The notes under the pieces are model-generated. The model had not been told where the DNA came from. It ran no database searches and saw only the letters and a program-made list of their open reading frames with translations. From positions 186,001-250,000 of the forward strand of contig NZ_CAJFDC010000013.1 in NCBI RefSeq assembly GCF_904067045.1: DNA of 64,000 nucleotides, written 5' to 3'. The stretch comes from Pseudomonas sp. FEN. GTDB taxonomy: Bacteria > Pseudomonadota > Gammaproteobacteria > Pseudomonadales > Pseudomonadaceae. The translations under genes and the position numbers were made by a program. Each line of letters opens with the position of its first letter. Position 1 is the stretch's first letter. Below are positions 36,202-45,910 of this stretch, piece by piece.

Positions 36202-36208
36202 AACGAAC

Positions 36209-36242
36209 AAGGGCTTGCATCAGCTTTCGCATGCAAACCCTT
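36209..36242 (-). terminator. Hairpin terminator downstream of tRNA-Leu
   Basis: AAGGGCTTGCAT pairs with ATGCAAACCCTT with one mismatch, 9 bases past the 3' end of the minus-strand tRNA. The T-rich tail is weak (TTGTTCG). Confidence 0.55.
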
Positions 36243-36251
36243 GATTTTAAA

Positions 36252-36338
36252 TGGTGCCCGAAGCCGGAATCGAACCGGCACGCCCTTACGAGCGGGGGAT
36301 TTTAAGTCCCATGCGTCTACCAGTTTCGCCATTCGGGC
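36252..36338 (-). tRNA. tRNA-Leu(UAA)
   Basis: An 87-base gene with encoded CCA. On the minus strand it begins GCCCGAATGGCGAAACTGG and has the anticodon loop around ACTTAAAAT (anticodon TAA), a variable arm CCCGCTCGTAAGGGCG, and a T-loop GGTTCGATTCC. The acceptor stem pairs GCCCGAA with TTCGGGC. It is the integration site of the small island to its left. Confidence 0.95.
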
Positions 36339-36968
36339 GGTAGCGCGGTAAAACAGCCTACGCAGTGGCTCGTTGCGAGCCAGATGGCCTGACAACCTGC
36401 CAGCCAATCTGACGCCTGCGCGACAAGGGGAAGAATATATACATCCCTCCCCCACGAAGCAAGTTCGCCGAGATCAATTCTTGGTACCGCACTCATTTCG
36501 CAACCATCTGATTTTCAAAGAGTTGCAAGGCATCGTGATAGACCTGCGCCACGATGTGCCTTCAAGGCCCCTCCGCTCTCGGGGTCGGCGGATGTTCAAA
36601 GGGCAGGCATCAATTCGACATCAAACCGTCATCATTTCATCACAAAGGCCCAACATAATGCTCCCAGCCGAAGGATCCGGCCCCATCCCAAGAAGCCCGC
36701 ACATGCGGGTTTTTTGCTGTGTGCCTGGAAAGCATTGGGCTGGATCGCCAGCAGGTCGCGACACCATCCCAACCCCAGCACCTGCACAAAGCCAGCAGCT
36801 GGATCCGCTGACCCCATCTGCCAATCACACCAGCCACAAGCAGCCAATCGACGCGCTCGTGGCTTGCCCTCGTCACTTCAGTGATTGACAAGGCAAACAC
36901 AGCCGCCTAACAATCGTCCTAGTTGTACGACAACAGACAATCAAAAACAAAAATAAAGAGTCCCCGAA
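36339..36968. other. Intergenic region with a plus-strand terminator
   Basis: About 630 bases with no convincing gene. CCCGCA at 36696-36701 pairs with TGCGGG at 36704-36709 and is followed by six T, a compact rho-independent terminator on the plus strand, although no plus-strand gene precedes it closely. An unannotated small RNA upstream is possible. The promoter of the lactonase gene should lie in the last 80 bases. Confidence 0.5.
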
Positions 36969-38108
36969 ATGAACCGAACCAAAACCCTGCAAGGTTTCGC
37001 CAGCGTTGTACTGTTAGCCGCCGCCCCACTGACCTGGGCCAATACCTACGTGTACGTTTCCAATGCCACCGATGGCACGCTCAGCAGTTATGAACTGTCT
37101 GCAAAGGGGCAGTTGCAGCCTCTGGCGACCACCGACGCCGGTGCCGGCGTCATGCCCCTCGCGCTGAGCCCCGACCACAGCAAACTCTATGCATCGATAC
37201 GCGCCAAACCCTATTCGGTGGCGACCTACAGCATCGACCCCGGCAACGGCGCGCTCAAGCACCTGAAAAACGCCACCGTTGCCGACAGCCTGGCCTATGT
37301 CTCGACGGACAAGGCCGGTCACTATCTGTTCGGGGCGTCGTATGGCGAGGACCTGATCAGCGTCAACGCTATCGATGCCAAGGGCGTGGTGACCGATGAT
37401 GTACGACAAGTCATCAAGACCGGCCCGAACGCGCATTCGATCATCGTCGATAAGACCAATCGCTTCGTGTACGCCGCCAACCTGGGTTCCGATCAGTACC
37501 TGGAGTTCAAATTCGACGCCACCAGCGGCAAGCTCACACCACTCGGTCATATCGATATGCCCAAGGGTAGCGGCCCTCGCCACCCGGTCATCTCGTCTGA
37601 TAACCGCTTCCTGTACCTGCTCAGCGAGATGGCCGGCACCGTGACCACGTTCGCCATCGACCCAGAGACCGGGCGCCTGAGCATGCTCTCCGAAGCCAAT
37701 GCAATACCCGCTGACTCAGGCCTGGTACACGGCGTCGTCCGGCCGATGATCAAACCCGGCCAACCGACCCCACCGCCACTGGCAAGCAACCTGATCTGGG
37801 CCGCCGACATCAAGCTCACTCCCAACGGGCGCTTCCTCTACACCTCGGAACGCACCGGCAGCACAGTCAGTGCGTTTTCGGTAGATAGCAAAAGCGGCAA
37901 ACTGAGCTTCCTGCAGAACATCAAGGTCGAACAGCAACCGCGGGGGATCACCGTCGACCCCTCGGGGAAATGGCTGCTGGTTACCGGAGAGAAAAGCCCT
38001 GAGGTGGGGGTGTATGCCATCGATCCGCAACACGGCACGCTCACTCGTAGTTCCAGCGCGCCTTCCGGCAAGGGGGCCAACTGGGTGCAGGCGGTCAGTT
38101 ACCCATGA
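36969..38108 (+). CDS. Periplasmic lactonase-fold (PF10282, 6-phosphogluconolactonase-like) protein
   Basis: A 379-residue protein. A Sec signal peptide (FASVVLLAAAPLTWA, cleaved near residue 25) is followed by a seven-bladed propeller of the YkgB/3-carboxymuconate cyclase family: repeated blades show ALSPDHSKLYAS, ISSDNRFLYLLSE, KLTPNGRFLYTSE and ITVDPSGKWLLVTGE. Export to the periplasm makes a role in the pentose phosphate pathway unlikely; hydrolysis of a lactone outside the cytoplasm is more plausible. It stands alone between tRNA-Leu and the HD-GYP gene. Confidence 0.87.
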   Translation: MNRTKTLQGFASVVLLAAAPLTWANTYVYVSNATDGTLSSYELSAKGQLQPLATTDAGAGVMPLALSPDHSKLYASIRAKPYSVATYSIDPGNGALKHLKNATVADSLAYVSTDKAGHYLFGASYGEDLISVNAIDAKGVVTDDVRQVIKTGPNAHSIIVDKTNRFVYAANLGSDQYLEFKFDATSGKLTPLGHIDMPKGSGPRHPVISSDNRFLYLLSEMAGTVTTFAIDPETGRLSMLSEANAIPADSGLVHGVVRPMIKPGQPTPPPLASNLIWAADIKLTPNGRFLYTSERTGSTVSAFSVDSKSGKLSFLQNIKVEQQPRGITVDPSGKWLLVTGEKSPEVGVYAIDPQHGTLTRSSSAPSGKGANWVQAVSYP

Positions 38109-38748
38109 AGCGCTGAGGGTTCATGCACGCCGCCCTGGCGTGCAACAACTTGAAGTGCTCGACGAAAGGGGGAGCAGGGAGAGGCCATGATTACGACAAG
38201 AATCATGGCCTCTCCCTGAGTGTGGAAGCTCAGCCCGATCCGGAGTTCACCTGCGGACGGCGGGCTTCAGGTGTCTCTGAGATGCCGCGAGACTCCATTG
38301 CCATAACCTATACACACCTTGTACAAATATAATACCAAAGTACAATTTATTAATGGCGACATGCTATCAATAATGATCATGCCGCCACCTCCCATGCTTG
38401 TGCCTGAGTGAGCGCTCTCCAATGAGCCTATCCGTAAGGTTCTCCCCCTGCGGAAAGCCAATGACATTTCAGAGGGCGTGGTGAAAATCGACATCACTCA
38501 TCCAGCGCGCAAATTCCGCGTGCTCATGGTGAATGACTCGCCGGCAACCCGCTACCTGGAATCCGTGGGGATTCAGGTTGCCGCATAGGATTACAGTCAA
38601 CAGGCTATGAAGCACTGGCAGGCGAAGAGGGAGGAAGTGATCACAGTCACTCGGACGACCAACACTCACTGAGTTTTAATAATAAAATTAGAGCCAAGGA
38701 GGCTTTTGATAAAAATAGGGACTCAACGACTCCGCAGGGGTGAGTACC
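38109..38748. other. Intergenic region with a long perfect hairpin and a short orphan frame
   Basis: About 640 bases. It holds a perfect 18-bp hairpin at 38175-38218 (listed separately) and a plus-strand frame ending at the TAG at 38586-38588, which reads VVKIDITHPARKFRVLMVND and SPATRYLESVGIQVAA without a good start. That frame may be a gene remnant. No intact gene is supported. Confidence 0.4.
38175..38218 (+). terminator. Perfect 18-bp stem after the lactonase gene
   Basis: CAGGGAGAGGCCATGATT pairs fully with AATCATGGCCTCTCCCTG around an 8-base loop, 67 bases past the lactonase stop. There is no T tract, so it may be a processed 3' end or a recombination remnant rather than a classic terminator. 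Confidence 0.5.
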
Positions 38749-39939
38749 ATGTCAAAATGCAAAGAATGCGAAAAGCCTTGCCAAGGAATGAAAAACGAAG
38801 CATGTCATTCTTGTTTGGCGTCCCCTTATTGGAAAGATCGCCCCTCCCTTCATGGTGAGCAGTCCCCGCTCAACACCCCAGATACAGAGATCGATGAGGG
38901 ATTGGTCGACAGCTCACGATGCGCAGATATATCTATAGCGCAAAACGACAACGCTATGACTGCCAATATCTTGACCGGTCCCATCACGCTGAATGAAGAA
39001 CTGATAACAGCAAAGAAACTTTATCTACAATCAAGGTCCGCAGTGGTCGAAATGTTCAGTGATGCGCGAATGGGCCGTGCAATCGTTATAAATCAGGCAA
39101 ATGAATTGGTCGATCACATAGCCCAATCGATTAATCGCCACCCCAATGCATTTATCAGCTTAGTACGACTCAAAAATTCAAACGAATACACCTATATGCA
39201 CTCAGTCGCCGTCTGTGCACTGATGATTGCTGTTGCCCATCAGTTGGATTTTTCTGAAGAGTTAATCCATCAGGCGGGGCTTGCAGGCTTACTACACGAT
39301 GTCGGAAAGGTGGCGATTCCAGGCACGATTCTTAACAAGCCAGGCAAGTTGACCGATGAAGAATTCGAGGTAATCCGTCAACATCCACAACGGGGAGAGG
39401 AAATCTTGCGAGCCTCGAGCCCGCTCTGTGAGATGGTGCTGGACGTTTGCCTGCATCATCACGAGAAGGTAGATGGCTCCGGTTACCCTGATGGGTTGGT
39501 CGGTGAGCAAATCAGCCTCTTTTCCCGCATGGCTGCCATTTGCGATGTATATGACGCAGTGACCTCGGATCGCCCATACAACGAAGCCTGGAGCCCAGCC
39601 ATTGCCATTCATAAAATGTCAGGGTGGAAGCGGCATTTCGACAGTCTGGTATTTCAGGCATTTGTGAAATCAGTCGGTATTTATCCAATAGGATCGATTG
39701 TTCGCCTCAGCAGCGGTTATATTGGCGTCGTCACGGAGCAAAACCCGTATTCACTATTAACCCCCAAAGTAAAAATTTTCTTTTCTACAGCAGCAAAGGC
39801 TTACATCAAACCCACGATACTCGACATGAGCGCGCCTGCATCAACCGAAAAAATCATTGAACGCATTCTGGCCGAACAATATGGCTTCAAAAACACAGAA
39901 CTGCTGTGGAACGGACCTCCCGCCAAAAACCAAGATTAA
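38749..39939 (+). CDS. HD-GYP domain phosphodiesterase with N-terminal cysteine cluster
   Basis: A 396-residue cytoplasmic protein. The HD-GYP core shows LLHDVGK (His183-Asp184), HPQRGEEIL, HHHEKVDGSGYPDGL at 236-250 and CDVYDAVTS, the motifs for metal binding and c-di-GMP hydrolysis. The N-terminus has cysteines 4, 7, 11, 19 and 22 (CKECEKPC, then CHSC), which could bind zinc or a redox centre and is unusual for this family. The ATG at 38749 with AGGGG upstream was chosen over a GTG nine bases earlier. A chemoreceptor follows 161 bases downstream. Confidence 0.87.
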   Translation: MSKCKECEKPCQGMKNEACHSCLASPYWKDRPSLHGEQSPLNTPDTEIDEGLVDSSRCADISIAQNDNAMTANILTGPITLNEELITAKKLYLQSRSAVVEMFSDARMGRAIVINQANELVDHIAQSINRHPNAFISLVRLKNSNEYTYMHSVAVCALMIAVAHQLDFSEELIHQAGLAGLLHDVGKVAIPGTILNKPGKLTDEEFEVIRQHPQRGEEILRASSPLCEMVLDVCLHHHEKVDGSGYPDGLVGEQISLFSRMAAICDVYDAVTSDRPYNEAWSPAIAIHKMSGWKRHFDSLVFQAFVKSVGIYPIGSIVRLSSGYIGVVTEQNPYSLLTPKVKIFFSTAAKAYIKPTILDMSAPASTEKIIERILAEQYGFKNTELLWNGPPAKNQD

Positions 39940-40100
39940 AAAACAACCTGCATGGCCCTGTTCTTGCTGGCAGACATTTATTAAAAAAAGATCTGAGCGC
40001 AGGCAGTAGACCATTAAAGCGTCATTGGCCACATCGTGCAAAAACATAAAAATCCGCCGTCTTTCATGCCGGCATAAAAACAGATTGCACTGGGGGAGTT

Positions 40101-42260
40101 ATGAAATTCAAGTCATTGCAAGTACGCATTTGTGTCACCGCTGGGGTATGTTTGTTTTTATCATCGGCCAGTCTGGTTATTTACGGGCTATTGTCTGCTC
40201 GAAGCAACGAACACTACGTTACTAGCGAAGTCGCCGCGTTGGTCGAAAAGTCGGCGATTCGCGAGATTCAAAACCTCGCCGAATCCCGTGCCAATGCCAT
40301 TCAGGCCAAATTGCAGAACGCCTTGGATGCGGCCCGCACCATGGCCAATACCTTTGCCGCCAGCAAGGCTGCACAGGGCCCGCTGATGTTGGGGCGTGAA
40401 CAGATCAATACCGTATTACTCAGCGTCCTGAAGGACAATCCAGACTTCAACGGTACCTATTCATGCTGGGAAACAGATGGGCTGGACGGCCAGGATTCCG
40501 TATTTCGGAATGCTCGGGATGGCAGTAATCCACTGACGGGGCGCTTTACACCTTATTGGACACGTGGTGCCGACGGCCATGTCGCGGTACAACCATTGGT
40601 CGAGTATGACTCTACGGACCGTCACCCTAACGGGGTGCCAAAAGGCGGCTGGTACAGTGGCCCGCGCGATACCCTGAAGGAAAGTGTGCTGGATCCCATT
40701 CCTTACGTGGTTCAGGGTAAAAATGTATGGTTGACCACCCTGTCGGTACCGATCGTATCCAATGGCAAGTTCTACGGTGTGGTCGGGGCGGACTTCGATA
40801 TCGCATTTATCCAGAAACTCAGTGAACAGATGTCTGCCGATCTTTATGGCGGCAAAGGTTCGGTCTCGATCATCAGTAACCAGGGGTTGGTGGTGGCGGA
40901 TAGCCAACGCACCGACCTGATCGGTCAGCCCATCAAGACCTTGTTGCCTGACACCTGGGAAAAAGTGCTGAGCGATATCCAGAGCGGTCGTGGTGACAGC
41001 CTGCTCAATCCGAAAACACAGAATATCGAAGTGCTGATGCCCATTGAACTCGGGCGCACAGGCAAGCCCTGGGCGGTGCTTATTGGTCTGCCCAAGGCCG
41101 TGGTCATGAGCCAGGCTATTGCCCTGGAGCAGGAGCTGCAGGCGCGCAGTATCAGCAACAGCATCTGGCAAGTGTCGGTGGGGTTGGTCATTTCGCTGTT
41201 GGCCCTGGTCGCACTGTGGTTTTCCTCCGCGAAAATCGTCAAACCGATTCGCGAGGCCGCTGCATTGGCAGCCAATATCAGCCTGGGAGACTTTTCTCGT
41301 CGCCTGGTGCAGGAATCCGAGGACGAAGTCGGACAGTTGTCTGTCGCACTCAACGACATGTCTGAAAGCCTGCAACGGCAGGTCCGGGTGGCCGAGCGCA
41401 TTTCTGAAGGTGATCTGGACCTGGAGGTCCGTTTGTCTTCGCCCCACGACACCCTTGGCAAGTCACTGGAGAAGATGGTCAACAACCTGAATCAGTTGAT
41501 TTCCGAAGTTCAGGCCAGCGCCACCCAGATCACCGGCAGCTCGGCGCAGGTCACCGATCTGAGTCAGTCATTGTCCGATGGGGCGTCCAACTCCGCGTCA
41601 TCCATTACCGAAATCAGCGCTGTGATGACGCAAATGGCCGCTCAGACCAAGGATAATGCCGACAACGCCAAGAAAGCCGATGAGCAATCCCAGGCATCAC
41701 GAGCCGATGCGGGGGAAAGCGACAAATTGATGAGTGAGCTGATTGGCGCAATGGCTGAAATCGACAATTCGGGCAGGGACATTACGGCGATCATCACCAC
41801 CATCGATAACATTGCCGCACAAACCAATCTGCTGGCATTGAACGCGGCCATCGAGGCCGCCCGGGCGGGTGAGCTCGGGCGCGGTTTTGCCGTGGTGGCG
41901 GACGAAGTACGTAGCTTGGCGGCCCGCAGCGCCGAGGCGGCGCAGCAGACAGCCGCGCTGATTGCCGACTCCTCGAGCAGGACACAACGCGGCATGATCA
42001 TCGCGGGCCGAACCGCCGAATCACTCAAAAACATCGTCAGCGGAACCAGCGCGGTGTCCAGCCTGGTTTCTCTGATTTATCAAGCCTCCAGCGAGCAGGC
42101 TTCTGGCTTGCAGCAAGCGAGTATCGGCCTTGAGCAGATCGATGAGGTGACGCAGCAAAACCAATCCAACTCGCAAAATTGCGCAGCGGCGGCAAAAGAT
42201 CTCTCCGCGCGAGCTTCGCTGATGCAACGGGAATTAAGTCGATTCAAGGTAAAAAAATAG
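40101..42260 (+). CDS. Methyl-accepting chemotaxis protein with dCache ligand domain
   Basis: A 719-residue inner-membrane receptor. TM1 is at about 10-32, the periplasmic dCache_1-like domain at about 40-340 ([18 protein letters not shown], then [18 protein letters not shown]) and TM2 at about 350-375 ([19 protein letters not shown]), followed by HAMP. The signalling tip [20 protein letters not shown] contacts CheA/CheW. No C-terminal pentapeptide for CheR is seen; the chain ends RFKVKK. The ligand cannot be assigned by eye. GGGGGAG precedes the start. Confidence 0.92.
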   Translation: MKFKSLQVRICVTAGVCLFLSSASLVIYGLLSARSNEHYVTSEVAALVEKSAIREIQNLAESRANAIQAKLQNALDAARTMANTFAASKAAQGPLMLGREQINTVLLSVLKDNPDFNGTYSCWETDGLDGQDSVFRNARDGSNPLTGRFTPYWTRGADGHVAVQPLVEYDSTDRHPNGVPKGGWYSGPRDTLKESVLDPIPYVVQGKNVWLTTLSVPIVSNGKFYGVVGADFDIAFIQKLSEQMSADLYGGKGSVSIISNQGLVVADSQRTDLIGQPIKTLLPDTWEKVLSDIQSGRGDSLLNPKTQNIEVLMPIELGRTGKPWAVLIGLPKAVVMSQAIALEQELQARSISNSIWQVSVGLVISLLALVALWFSSAKIVKPIREAAALAANISLGDFSRRLVQESEDEVGQLSVALNDMSESLQRQVRVAERISEGDLDLEVRLSSPHDTLGKSLEKMVNNLNQLISEVQASATQITGSSAQVTDLSQSLSDGASNSASSITEISAVMTQMAAQTKDNADNAKKADEQSQASRADAGESDKLMSELIGAMAEIDNSGRDITAIITTIDNIAAQTNLLALNAAIEAARAGELGRGFAVVADEVRSLAARSAEAAQQTAALIADSSSRTQRGMIIAGRTAESLKNIVSGTSAVSSLVSLIYQASSEQASGLQQASIGLEQIDEVTQQNQSNSQNCAAAAKDLSARASLMQRELSRFKVKK

Positions 42261-42297
42261 ATCTGAAAATCATCTGACCGGCCTACCCCTAGCGATT

Positions 42298-44733
42298 TTA
42301 CGATTTGCGATTGCGTGACAGGCGCTCTTCCACCGCCAGAATATGCCGAGTTGTGGCGAGTACCGCATCTGGATTGAGGCTCATCGAATCGATACCAAGC
42401 TCCACCAGATACTCAGCCATCTCGGGATAATCAGAGGGTGCCTGTCCACAGAGACCGGAGTGGCGGTCGTTGCGTTTTGCGCCCTCCACTGCCAGGCGAA
42501 TCATCTGTTTCACCCCTGGGTCGCGTTCATCAAAATCGAAGGCGACGATTTCCGAATCGCGATCCACGCCGAGCGTCAACTGGGTCAGGTCGTTGGAGCC
42601 GATGGAGAATCCATCGAACAGTTTGGCGAAGGCGTCGATCAGGATGACGTTGTTGGGAATCTCACACATGACATAGACCTCCAATCCGTTTTCGCCGCGC
42701 TTGAGGCCATGGCTGGCCATCGCCGCCAACACCTTTTCGCCCTCCTTCACCGTGCGGCAAAAAGGGATCATCAACTTGACGTTAGTCAGGCCTATCTCCT
42801 CTCGTACCCGCTTCATTGCCGCGCACTCCAGAGCAAAGCCTTCGGCATAAGCAGGATGGGCATAACGGGAAGCGCCACGAAAACCGATCATCGGGTTGTC
42901 TTCTTCCGGCTCGAAATACTTACCCCCCAACAAGGTCGCGTATTCATTGCTTTTGAAGTCGCTCATGCGTACTACACAGGGCTTTGGATACACTGCCGCC
43001 GCGATTGTGGCGACGCCTTCGGCCAGAGTCTTGACGAAAAAGTCCGTGGGATCATCGTAAGCGGTACTCAGGGCGGCGATCTTTTCACGTGTTGCGTCAT
43101 CCAGTTTTTCCGGGTGTGCGAGCGCCATCGGATGGACCTTGATATATTCATTGATAATGAATTCCATCCGCGCCAGACCAATGCCATCCACCGGTAGCGA
43201 GGCAAGGCTGAAGGCTTGATCGGGATTGCCCAGGTTCATCATGATCTTGGTTCTGGGATGTCCCAGTTGGCTGAGATCGGTTTGCTGAATGTCAAACCCC
43301 AGAATGCCTTCATAGACATTTCCGGTTTCGCCTTCGGCGCAACTGATGGTGATCGGTGTGCCGGTTTTGATCTGCTCCAACGCGTTTCCAGCGCCCACGA
43401 TGGCGGGGATGCCCAGTTCACGCGCCACAATGGCGGAATGGCAGGTACGGCCACCCTGGCTCGTCACAATCGCCGCAGCGGTCTTCATGACCGGTTCCCA
43501 GTCCGGTGTGGTGGTATCCGAGACCAGCACCTCGCCTGGTTGAAAATCACTGAGATGCCTGGCGTCGTTGATGACACGCGCCTTGCCGGCACCAATTCGG
43601 GTGCCGACCGCCTTCCCCCTGAGCAGGACCTTCGATTTTTGCTTGAGCTGGTAGATTTCAAGCACGCTCCCTTGCTTTTGCGACGCCACCGTTTCCGGGC
43701 GCGCCTGCACTATATAGAGCTGGCCATCGATCCCATCCTTGGCCCATTCCATATCCATGGGTTTATAAAAACCGGCTTTGTCGGAGTAGTGGTTTTCAAC
43801 CTTGATGGCATAGTCGGCCAGTACCGTGACATCCGCATCGGAGATGCAAAAACGGCCTCGTTCTTCTCTGGACGTTTCAACATTCCCGGTGTATTCCAGC
43901 GCGATATTGCCGGTATTGAGCGTGTCGGTAAAAATCATCTTCTTTGCTTTGCTACCCAGGCCGCGCTTCAGAACGGCACGATAGCCCTGGAGCAAGCTGG
44001 GTTTGTGCACATAGAAACTATCGGGGTCGATCGTGCCCTGCACGACATTCTCGCCAAGCCCCAGTGCCCCATTGATGAAGACGACATCCCTGAAGCCTGT
44101 TTCCGTGTCCAGCGAAAACATCACGCCACTGGCCCCGATATCGCTGCGCACCATTTTCATGACCACGACGGAAAGATAGACCTTGTAGTAATCAAAGCCA
44201 TTGTCGAACTTGTAGTGGATGGAGCGATCGGTAAAGTTGGAAGCCAGGCAACGCTTATAGGCATCGAGCAGGGCATCGTCACTGGCGATGTTCAGATAGG
44301 TGTCGTTCTGCCCGGCAAATGAGGCCTCCGGCGAGTCCTCGGCGGTCGCCGAGGAACGCACCGCCAATGAAATGTTCTCACCGTATTGCTGCTTGAGCTG
44401 GGCATAGCTTTGCAATATGGCCGCCTTCAGATCTTCCGGCACCGCACAGCCGTATACAATCGCCCTCGCCTTTTCTCCGCGCGCCTGCAGGTCCTTGATG
44501 TTGTCGGGGTCGAGTCCGTCAAGTGCCGCATGCAGGGGCTGCCAGGCCTTATTGTGTTCAAGGACATAACGATACGCTTCGGCGGTCACGGCAAACCCGT
44601 TGGGGATGCGCACCCCCGCAGCGGTCAGGTTCTGGTACATCTCCCCCAGCGAGGCGTTCTTGCCACCGACCAGCGGTACATCGTGGATACCCAGCTCTTT
44701 GAACCAGCGGATATGAATGTGTGAATGGGTCAC
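42298..44733 (-). CDS. ppsA: Phosphoenolpyruvate synthase
   Basis: An 811-residue three-domain enzyme that converts pyruvate and ATP to PEP, AMP and phosphate for gluconeogenesis. The N-terminal ATP-grasp part has GGKNASLGEM and RSSATAEDSPEASFAGQ. The swivelling domain carries the phosphorylated His in GGRTCHSAIVARELGIP. The C-terminal PEP/pyruvate domain ends with SGLCGQAPSDYPE containing the catalytic Cys. The GTG start with GGAG seven bases upstream gives the usual family N-terminus; an ATG 18 codons upstream (44787) is possible. Whether this is the only PEP synthase cannot be told from the window. Confidence 0.92.
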   Translation of the reverse strand: MTHSHIHIRWFKELGIHDVPLVGGKNASLGEMYQNLTAAGVRIPNGFAVTAEAYRYVLEHNKAWQPLHAALDGLDPDNIKDLQARGEKARAIVYGCAVPEDLKAAILQSYAQLKQQYGENISLAVRSSATAEDSPEASFAGQNDTYLNIASDDALLDAYKRCLASNFTDRSIHYKFDNGFDYYKVYLSVVVMKMVRSDIGASGVMFSLDTETGFRDVVFINGALGLGENVVQGTIDPDSFYVHKPSLLQGYRAVLKRGLGSKAKKMIFTDTLNTGNIALEYTGNVETSREERGRFCISDADVTVLADYAIKVENHYSDKAGFYKPMDMEWAKDGIDGQLYIVQARPETVASQKQGSVLEIYQLKQKSKVLLRGKAVGTRIGAGKARVINDARHLSDFQPGEVLVSDTTTPDWEPVMKTAAAIVTSQGGRTCHSAIVARELGIPAIVGAGNALEQIKTGTPITISCAEGETGNVYEGILGFDIQQTDLSQLGHPRTKIMMNLGNPDQAFSLASLPVDGIGLARMEFIINEYIKVHPMALAHPEKLDDATREKIAALSTAYDDPTDFFVKTLAEGVATIAAAVYPKPCVVRMSDFKSNEYATLLGGKYFEPEEDNPMIGFRGASRYAHPAYAEGFALECAAMKRVREEIGLTNVKLMIPFCRTVKEGEKVLAAMASHGLKRGENGLEVYVMCEIPNNVILIDAFAKLFDGFSIGSNDLTQLTLGVDRDSEIVAFDFDERDPGVKQMIRLAVEGAKRNDRHSGLCGQAPSDYPEMAEYLVELGIDSMSLNPDAVLATTRHILAVEERLSRNRKS

Positions 44734-45080
44734 GATGCGTCTCCACTTGATGAGGGGAGTGGCTTGCCCGGTCGCTGCCGTAGACATCGATTGCGACGCC
44801 CCCTCGGGCGACGCGATCAGAGTATAGACAGGATTGAAACGGGGTTACTTCCGTTGTAATTAACAGACCGCGACGAAGACGCAACATGGACATGCGTGGC
44901 AAAAGAGCCAACCCCTTTCGGATGCTTTCTTCTGGGCCGCCTTTTTTCTGGCCATCTGTAGACCCGGCCAATCTTAGCGTTACCTGTTGAACAATCAGCA
45001 CCCACGTGAGTCTCACGTTACTCAACCGAGTACCTGGTATTCCCCAGACCCGGCCAACTCTCATGCCAAGGAAGACAATC
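44734..45080. other. Divergent promoter region between ppsA and the PL7 gene
   Basis: About 350 bases between two divergent starts. It must carry both promoters. No clear operator palindrome is seen. The plus-strand ribosome-binding site CCAAGGAAG lies just before the PL7 gene start. Confidence 0.4.
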
Positions 45081-45755
45081 ATGACTGTAGATATCAGTAA
45101 CTTCGACATTGCCACCCCATTGCCGACGTCAGCGACTAACCCGGTAGCGCTTGAACTGAACGGCCTCAAAGCGCTCGAAGAGTGCCCTAGCGTAATAGTC
45201 CGGCTGGCGGATGGGTCTATTCAGCTCACGGCGCCCACCAAGGGCGCATCCAGCAAGAGCACACATCGAACACGCTGCGAATGGAAAGAGTCGAATTATT
45301 GGACACTGGTTAGCGCGGCCAACCATTGGAACCAGCAAGAGATGACACTGGTGAAGGTCAACTCCGCACAGAAGGTAGTGGTTTCACAGATGCATGTTCA
45401 GGACGATGTAAATCCGGCAATCAAGGTGTTCTGGGAGAAGGGTTCGCTCACCTATGCGTTTCGAACGAACTACAACGGTGCCGACCCAACGCCTAAATTT
45501 CTGCTGGGGAACGTTGCATTAGGTGCGAAATTTCAGGTGAGCATCCATACGACGTCGGCGGGTGCCGTTGTCGTCAGCGCCAGCATCGGCGGTAACTCCG
45601 CATCCTCCCCGACTCTTCGGTTGGGAAGCTCCTGGATGTCCAAAGCTTTCGATTTCCACGGCGGAATTTACAATCAGATCGACTATACGGATACCACGCC
45701 AGCAACCGATGGCTCGATTTGCATTATCAGTCAGCTGTCCGTGACTCACGCTTAA
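45081..45755 (+). CDS. PL7-family alginate-lyase-like protein, apparently cytoplasmic
   Basis: A 224-residue beta-jelly-roll protein. The three PL7 motifs are visible: HRTRCEWKE at 62-70 (RxExR-like), SQMHVQDD at 102-109 (QxH with catalytic His105) and FHGGIYNQID at 192-201 (YxNxQ-like with catalytic Tyr197). The enzyme would cleave alginate-type polyuronates by beta-elimination. There is no signal peptide, and the size is close to the intracellular PL7 lyase PA1167 of P. aeruginosa, so it may act on oligomers. The start was set at MTVDIS because of AAGGA nine bases upstream. Confidence 0.82.
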   Translation: MTVDISNFDIATPLPTSATNPVALELNGLKALEECPSVIVRLADGSIQLTAPTKGASSKSTHRTRCEWKESNYWTLVSAANHWNQQEMTLVKVNSAQKVVVSQMHVQDDVNPAIKVFWEKGSLTYAFRTNYNGADPTPKFLLGNVALGAKFQVSIHTTSAGAVVVSASIGGNSASSPTLRLGSSWMSKAFDFHGGIYNQIDYTDTTPATDGSICIISQLSVTHA

Positions 45756-45763
45756 TCTGTGCT

Positions 45764-45792
45764 CCGGCTATTGGCAGGTGCGCAATAGCCGG
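45764..45792 (+). terminator. Hairpin after the PL7 gene
   Basis: CCGGCTATTG pairs with CAATAGCCGG around a 9-base loop, starting eight bases past the stop. There is no T tract; termination may depend on Rho. Confidence 0.55.
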
Positions 45793-45910
45793 TCGCGGGC
45801 TCCCCTGGCGGCCCGCCCTTTCCGCGTTGCCAGCACCGCCCCACTGATCTCCGCACCCAACGACAACCAGCGGCGCGAAGATCAGAACTTTGGCGACAGC
45901 CTTTAGCACC

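Larger units (their letters stand above)
33984..36338. mobile_element. Small decayed genomic island at tRNA-Leu(UAA)
   Basis: The left edge (33984-34052) repeats the terminator hairpin and 3' end of tRNA-Leu found at the right edge (36209-36275), the pattern of attL and attR left by tRNA integration. Inside are an integrase C-terminal remnant beside the tRNA, a TPR-like gene, a ribbon-helix-helix-like gene, a secreted orphan and short phage-like scraps. There is no intact integrase or conjugation gene, so it is immobile. Positions 34053-34364 hold no convincing gene. Confidence 0.7.

Noticed and set aside
36252..36338. Idea that the whole 36.3-52.7 kb stretch is one island between tRNA-Leu and tRNA-Cys
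   Set aside because: The two tRNAs differ and ordinary genes (ppsA, chemoreceptor, lactonase) lie between; I found no second copy of the tRNA-Cys end.
36373..36888. 171-codon frame between tRNA-Leu and the lactonase gene
   Set aside because: No ribosome-binding site, odd composition and a terminator hairpin inside it.
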